A stretch of DNA of 64,000 nt, from assembly GCA_011321845.1 (NCBI GenBank), contig DROQ01000096.1:21181-85180 (forward strand), read 5' to 3'. A program made the translations under genes and the position numbers. The number at the start of each line of letters is the position of its first letter. The stretch's first letter is position 1. Shown piece by piece: positions 60,058-64,000 of the stretch. Source of the stretch: Planctomycetota bacterium (GTDB lineage: Bacteria; Planctomycetota; UBA1135; GCA-002748355). Below the pieces are notes generated by a model, which was not told the origin of the DNA, searched no databases, and saw only the letters and a list, made by a program, of their open reading frames with translations.

Positions 60058-60989
60058 TGCTCCATCTCCCCAAGGCCTTCGGTGTTTGTCCAGAGCAAAC
60101 GGCTCAGGGTGGATTTCTCATGGCTTCCGATTGCCATCCGCTCCCTTCGCAACACTTCCAAACCGAATCGCAGCCAACTCGGTTTACGGGGAAGCCATTC
60201 TTCACTCTTCTGTTCATAGGATCGGAAAATGCCTTCCCAGGTATGGAATTTCTGGGGGAGAAACGGCTTTTCCTCGGATTCGACAAAGGCAAAAGCCGCC
60301 TTCCGGAAGACCCGTAGCTGAACTCCCGTGAGAACCCCTCTTTGATCACGGACCAGCCATAGATCCGAGCCTGGAAATGGGTCTTCTACAGCCGCCCTTG
60401 GGAGACTCTCTTTTTCGGAATGGAGTTCCAACTCCATTGCAACGACTTCATCGCTGACCTCGATCCTCCCAAGAGCTCCATGGAGAAGCGAAGGAAAAAG
60501 GGCACAAAGGCAATGGTCCCTTTCGCTCGGTGAAAGATCATGCTCCTTCAAGCGGTCCTCGGCATTCTGAAAGGGATCTTCAGACCCTTGGCTCATTCCG
60601 GAACTCTTCGTGTTTCCATGCTGGTTCTCCGAGGAATTCAGCAGGCCTTCCTTTTCCCGGATCCATGCCAGCAATTTCCCCGGAGCGATCGGTTTGGGGA
60701 GAAAGAAGACCCGGTCCGAATCCTCAAGCGATCCCAAGGGAGGAGCCTCCCTGGCGCTAAGGAGCAGACTCAAGCCACTCTCCGATTGATGGAACTGGCG
60801 GCACAGATCCAATCCCTGGCCTCCAGGGAGGTTCTGGTCCGTAATCAGAAGAGACCAGCCTCCTTCCTCCAGCATTGCCGAAGCCGGCGCAAAATCATGT
60901 GCTTCCTGGACATCCAAACCATGGAGCCGAAGGAAGGCGGAGAGGGCACCTGCGATTCCAGGCTCATCATCAACGAGCAAGATTCGCAT
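60054..60989 (-). CDS. Response regulator receiver (REC) with uncharacterised C-terminal domain
   Basis: MRILLVDDEPGIAGAL, LLITDQNLPGG, FFLPKP; no recognisable DNA-binding or enzymatic output. Confidence 0.88.
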   Translation of the reverse strand: MRILLVDDEPGIAGALSAFLRLHGLDVQEAHDFAPASAMLEEGGWSLLITDQNLPGGQGLDLCRQFHQSESGLSLLLSAREAPPLGSLEDSDRVFFLPKPIAPGKLLAWIREKEGLLNSSENQHGNTKSSGMSQGSEDPFQNAEDRLKEHDLSPSERDHCLCALFPSLLHGALGRIEVSDEVVAMELELHSEKESLPRAAVEDPFPGSDLWLVRDQRGVLTGVQLRVFRKAAFAFVESEEKPFLPQKFHTWEGIFRSYEQKSEEWLPRKPSWLRFGLEVLRRERMAIGSHEKSTLSRLLWTNTEGLGEMEQ

Positions 60990-60990
60990 C

Positions 60991-61641
60991 TCAATTCTCC
61001 TGGGACTTTGGGACCCGAATCTGAAAACAGGCCCCCCCCAAGGAGCTAGGGGCGGGAACGACCGTTCCACCATGGGCCTCGACCACCTTTTTCACAAAAG
61101 GAAGCCCAAGACCTGAACTGTTCGTCCCGGTAATGAAGGGTTCGAACATCCGCTCCATCAAATCTTCCGGGAGACCCGGGCCCCCATCTTCGACTTGGAG
61201 AAGAAATTCCTCTTCCCCGCCTTCGAAACGCAGTCGCAGCGTCCCTTCCCCCTGCATCGCACGCGCAGCATTTTCGCAGAGGTTGGCGACGGCCCTTTGG
61301 AACAGCGGCTCGTCCACTGGAACCTGCGACTCCCCCACAACCTCCACTTCCACCTCGAGGCCCGGATGGGAGGCCTGGGTTCTCTGCGCGAGGCTTCGAA
61401 CAAGCCCAGGTAAATCATAAAACTTCGCAGTAACCTTTCCGGCGGTGGCAAAGTCCAGACAGGATTTCAGGAGATCTCGTATCCGGACCATCTCCTTTTC
61501 CGCCTGCTGGAGAAAGGGAGTTCGAGGATCCCCCTCGTCGGAAAGCTCGCGGACAACAGCAAGATTGGTGGTCGCCGAGGCAAGCGGGTTTCGAAGCTCA
61601 TGGGCGATCATGCCCGCAAAATGTTCGAGTGTGCCGTTCAT
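60991..61641 (-). CDS. Minimal histidine kinase (HisKA-HATPase only)
   Basis: MIAHELRNPLASATTNL within 20 aa of the start; CENAARAM, VEDGGPGLP, GLGLPFVKKVV. Confidence 0.88.
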   Translation of the reverse strand: MNGTLEHFAGMIAHELRNPLASATTNLAVVRELSDEGDPRTPFLQQAEKEMVRIRDLLKSCLDFATAGKVTAKFYDLPGLVRSLAQRTQASHPGLEVEVEVVGESQVPVDEPLFQRAVANLCENAARAMQGEGTLRLRFEGGEEEFLLQVEDGGPGLPEDLMERMFEPFITGTNSSGLGLPFVKKVVEAHGGTVVPAPSSLGGACFQIRVPKSQEN

Positions 61642-61651
61642 CGGAACCTCT

Positions 61652-63091
61652 CTAAACCCCCAAAGGGTTTCGCATCGGGCGTTTTCCCAATTTGTGAAGT
61701 TTGATTTTGTTGTAGAGAGTTGTCCGGTTGATTCCCAACTTGTCGGCGGCTCTCGAAATGTTCCAACCCATCTCATCCAAAACCCGCTCAATGAGGATAC
61801 GCTCCATCGATTTGAGGGAACGATCATCGCGCGGAAGCTCCAAAGCCTCGGTTGGAATCACATCGCCCCCACCGGGAAGCCCCCCATGCCAGTGCGGGAG
61901 ATGCTCATCTCCGATCAATCCAAAGGGGCAAAGGATTGCTGCATGCTCGACCGCGTTTTTGAGTTCACGAACATTCCCCGGCCAGGTGTACTCCACGAGG
62001 TCTTCCATTGCATCCTCGGTAAACCCTGTCAGGGCCTTGCCCATCTGCTTCCCGAAAAAGTCCAAGAAATAGTGCGCGAGAAGGGGAATGTCCTCCGGGC
62101 GCTCCCTCAAGGGTGGCGTCCGAATGGAGATCACGTGAAGCCTGTAATAGAGATCCTCACGGAACTTCCCTTCCTGGACCAATTGGGCAAGATTCCGGTT
62201 TGTGGCCGCAATGATCCGGACTCTCGACGGGTGATCTTTGACCCCACCCACCTTCCTATAGGACTTTTCCTGCAACACTCGGAGCAGCTTGGCTTGGAGA
62301 TTCATCGGTAGTTCACCGATCTCATCCAGGAGCAGACTCCCTCCGGAAGCGGCAGCAAACAAACCATCCTTGCCTTCCTTGGTCGCCCCGGTGAATGCTC
62401 CGGCCTCATACCCGAAAAGCTCGGCCTCAAGGAGATTCTCGGTCAATGCTGCACAATTGATTCCGACAAAAGGCCCTTGGCTTCGGGCCGAATTCTCATG
62501 AATGCAGCGGGCGACCAGCTCCTTGCCGGTACCACTCTCGCCCTCGATCAGGATCGTTGTATCCGGAGCCTGGGCGACCTGGTGGATACGCTGTAGGGTT
62601 TGCCGGATGGAGTCGCTCTGTCCGACCAGTTCGGTCGAGGTCAACTCCCGAACACGCCCCTTGAGATTGTCGACTTGCCCCTTTAAGCGGCGTGTCTCCA
62701 AGCATCGGGTCGCAACGCCGATCAGTCGATCGGGATCGAAGGGTTTCTCCAGGACATCGAAAGCGCCCTTGCGCATGGCCTCGACTGTGGATCCAACGGT
62801 TCCATGGCCGGTAAGAATCACAACCTCCGGAGGGTTGCTCCCCTTCCTCAATGGGACGATCCCATCCAAGCCATTGGAACCTGGAAGCCGGATATCCAGG
62901 AAAACCAAATCAAAGGAATGGGACTCGTTGCGTCTGACAGCGTCTTCAAGGTCGCCAGACCCTTCCACCCAAAAACCTTTTTGGGAGAGAAGAGCCTTGA
63001 GGCCCTCTCGGATTCCCTCTTCGTCGTCCACAACAAGAATACGAGGAGGATGCATCTGGGGAAGGAGGTCGGTCATTCGTAGGCCTTCCAT
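61652..63091 (-). CDS. NtrC-family sigma-54-dependent response regulator (second copy)
   Basis: REC (FDLVFLDIRLP), GESGTGKELVARCIH, GAFTGA, Fis-type HTH (WNISRAADKLGINRTTLYNKIK); actual start may be 63076 (GGAAGG SD). Confidence 0.95.
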   Translation of the reverse strand: MEGLRMTDLLPQMHPPRILVVDDEEGIREGLKALLSQKGFWVEGSGDLEDAVRRNESHSFDLVFLDIRLPGSNGLDGIVPLRKGSNPPEVVILTGHGTVGSTVEAMRKGAFDVLEKPFDPDRLIGVATRCLETRRLKGQVDNLKGRVRELTSTELVGQSDSIRQTLQRIHQVAQAPDTTILIEGESGTGKELVARCIHENSARSQGPFVGINCAALTENLLEAELFGYEAGAFTGATKEGKDGLFAAASGGSLLLDEIGELPMNLQAKLLRVLQEKSYRKVGGVKDHPSRVRIIAATNRNLAQLVQEGKFREDLYYRLHVISIRTPPLRERPEDIPLLAHYFLDFFGKQMGKALTGFTEDAMEDLVEYTWPGNVRELKNAVEHAAILCPFGLIGDEHLPHWHGGLPGGGDVIPTEALELPRDDRSLKSMERILIERVLDEMGWNISRAADKLGINRTTLYNKIKLHKLGKRPMRNPLGV

Positions 63092-63397
63092 TTGATAATT
63101 GATAATGAGGGAAAGGTGAACAGGGCATCACTGCCCCCTGACACCGCAGTTTCGGCAAAATAGGCAAAGGACTTGAGGAACAATCTTCCTGGTCCCCCCT
63201 GAAAAGCGTTGCATGAGCCCCCATCTCCAGGCTTTGCCGAGGTGGAATTGGGCGAAGGACCCGGATCTTTTCGATGGGATGGGATTTTTCTTAAAGTTCC
63301 AAAGCGCGGACTTCCGATCCTGGAAAAAACTTCCTCGAACCCAGCTTGTGAGCCTGGGTCCGATCACAACGCTCGGTTGAGCTTTTGGAGAGTTCCA

Positions 63398-64000
63398 ATG
63401 GGTTTAAGAGTCAATACCAACATCGCATCCTTGAACGCGCAGCGAAACCTCGAGGGGATCACCGCCCGGCTGAACACAAACTACCGGCGCCTCTCAACCG
63501 GCCTTCGCATCACGACCGCGGCGGACGACGCAGCGGGCCTGGCCATCTCCGAAAGGTTGCGGGCACAAATTCGTTCCATCCAACAAGCGAAGAGAAACGC
63601 GAATGACGGCATCTCTCTCGTCCAGACGACGGAGGGGGCGCTGAACGAAGTCTCCTCCATCATGATTCGTATGCGCGAGCTTGCGATCCAAGCCAACAAC
63701 GGATCCGTCAGCTCCTCGGACCGAAAAACCCTCAACGAGGAGTTCTCGGCCTTGATCAGCGAGGTGGACCGCATCGCCAAGAGCACGCGATTCAACCAGA
63801 TCTCTCTCCTCGATGGGAGCGCGACAAACCTGCAGTTCCAGGTCGGGTTCGGGACAACGGGAGGTGTTGACACCATTCTCGTGAGCCTCTCACCAGCCCT
63901 CTCGACTTCCCTGGGGTTGAACGGGTTGAGCATCAACTCCTCCGGCAGCCCCTCAGCCTCGATCGCAGCCATCGATACTGCCATCGACACGATTTCGAGC
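63398..64000 (+). CDS. fliC: Flagellin, 3' truncated by window end
   Basis: MGLRVNTNIASLNAQRNLEGITARLNTNYRRLSTGLRITTAADDAAGLAISERLRAQIRSI. Confidence 0.96.
   Translation, partial: MGLRVNTNIASLNAQRNLEGITARLNTNYRRLSTGLRITTAADDAAGLAISERLRAQIRSIQQAKRNANDGISLVQTTEGALNEVSSIMIRMRELAIQANNGSVSSSDRKTLNEEFSALISEVDRIAKSTRFNQISLLDGSATNLQFQVGFGTTGGVDTILVSLSPALSTSLGLNGLSINSSGSPSASIAAIDTAIDTISS

Noticed and set aside
63110-63397. Sigma-28 or sigma-54 promoter of flagellin
   Set aside because: TAAAG...CCGATCC is present but spacing is poor; no TGGCAC-N5-TTGC match found.

Overview
This 64 kb, GC-rich bacterial window is densely coding, and its gene content looks Planctomycetota-like (inference). No rRNA, tRNA, CRISPR array, prophage or intact transposase was recognised. 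Left part: ELWxxDGT-repeat protein, hemB, CDF transporter, methyltransferase, RluA-type pseudouridine synthase, HD-GYP response regulator, SUMF1-like protein, divergent Ser/Thr kinase / ECF sigma pair. Middle: RmlD-like reductase, DprE1-like oxidase, kdsA, lipid kinase, DprE2-like SDR; a P460 - Rieske - cytochrome b/c fusion - P460 cluster; tetR plus tripartite RND efflux operon; GH113-like protein; addB/addA; HTH-EIIA fusion. Right part: flagellar operon flgB-flgC-fliE-fliF-fliG-fliH-fliI-fliJ-motE-like-motA-motB-motB2-fliL-fliM-fliN, preceded by an eight-gene, mostly overlapping signalling/TPR operon and a divergent flagellin gene cut by the window end. Best leads: (1) the eight-gene operon NtrC - minimal histidine kinase - REC-x - three exported or membrane TPR proteins - histidine kinase - NtrC; (2) two dissimilar MotB-type stator proteins with one MotA; (3) a bc-type complex bracketed by paralogous P460-like c-type cytochromes; (4) DprE1/DprE2-like proteins beside kdsA; (5) an intergenic repeat with exact 75-bp period; (6) a GGGTGTCC-rich repeat locus, with the 10-mer ATGGGTGTCC recurring in addAB. 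All calls come from reading the sequence; no searches were run.
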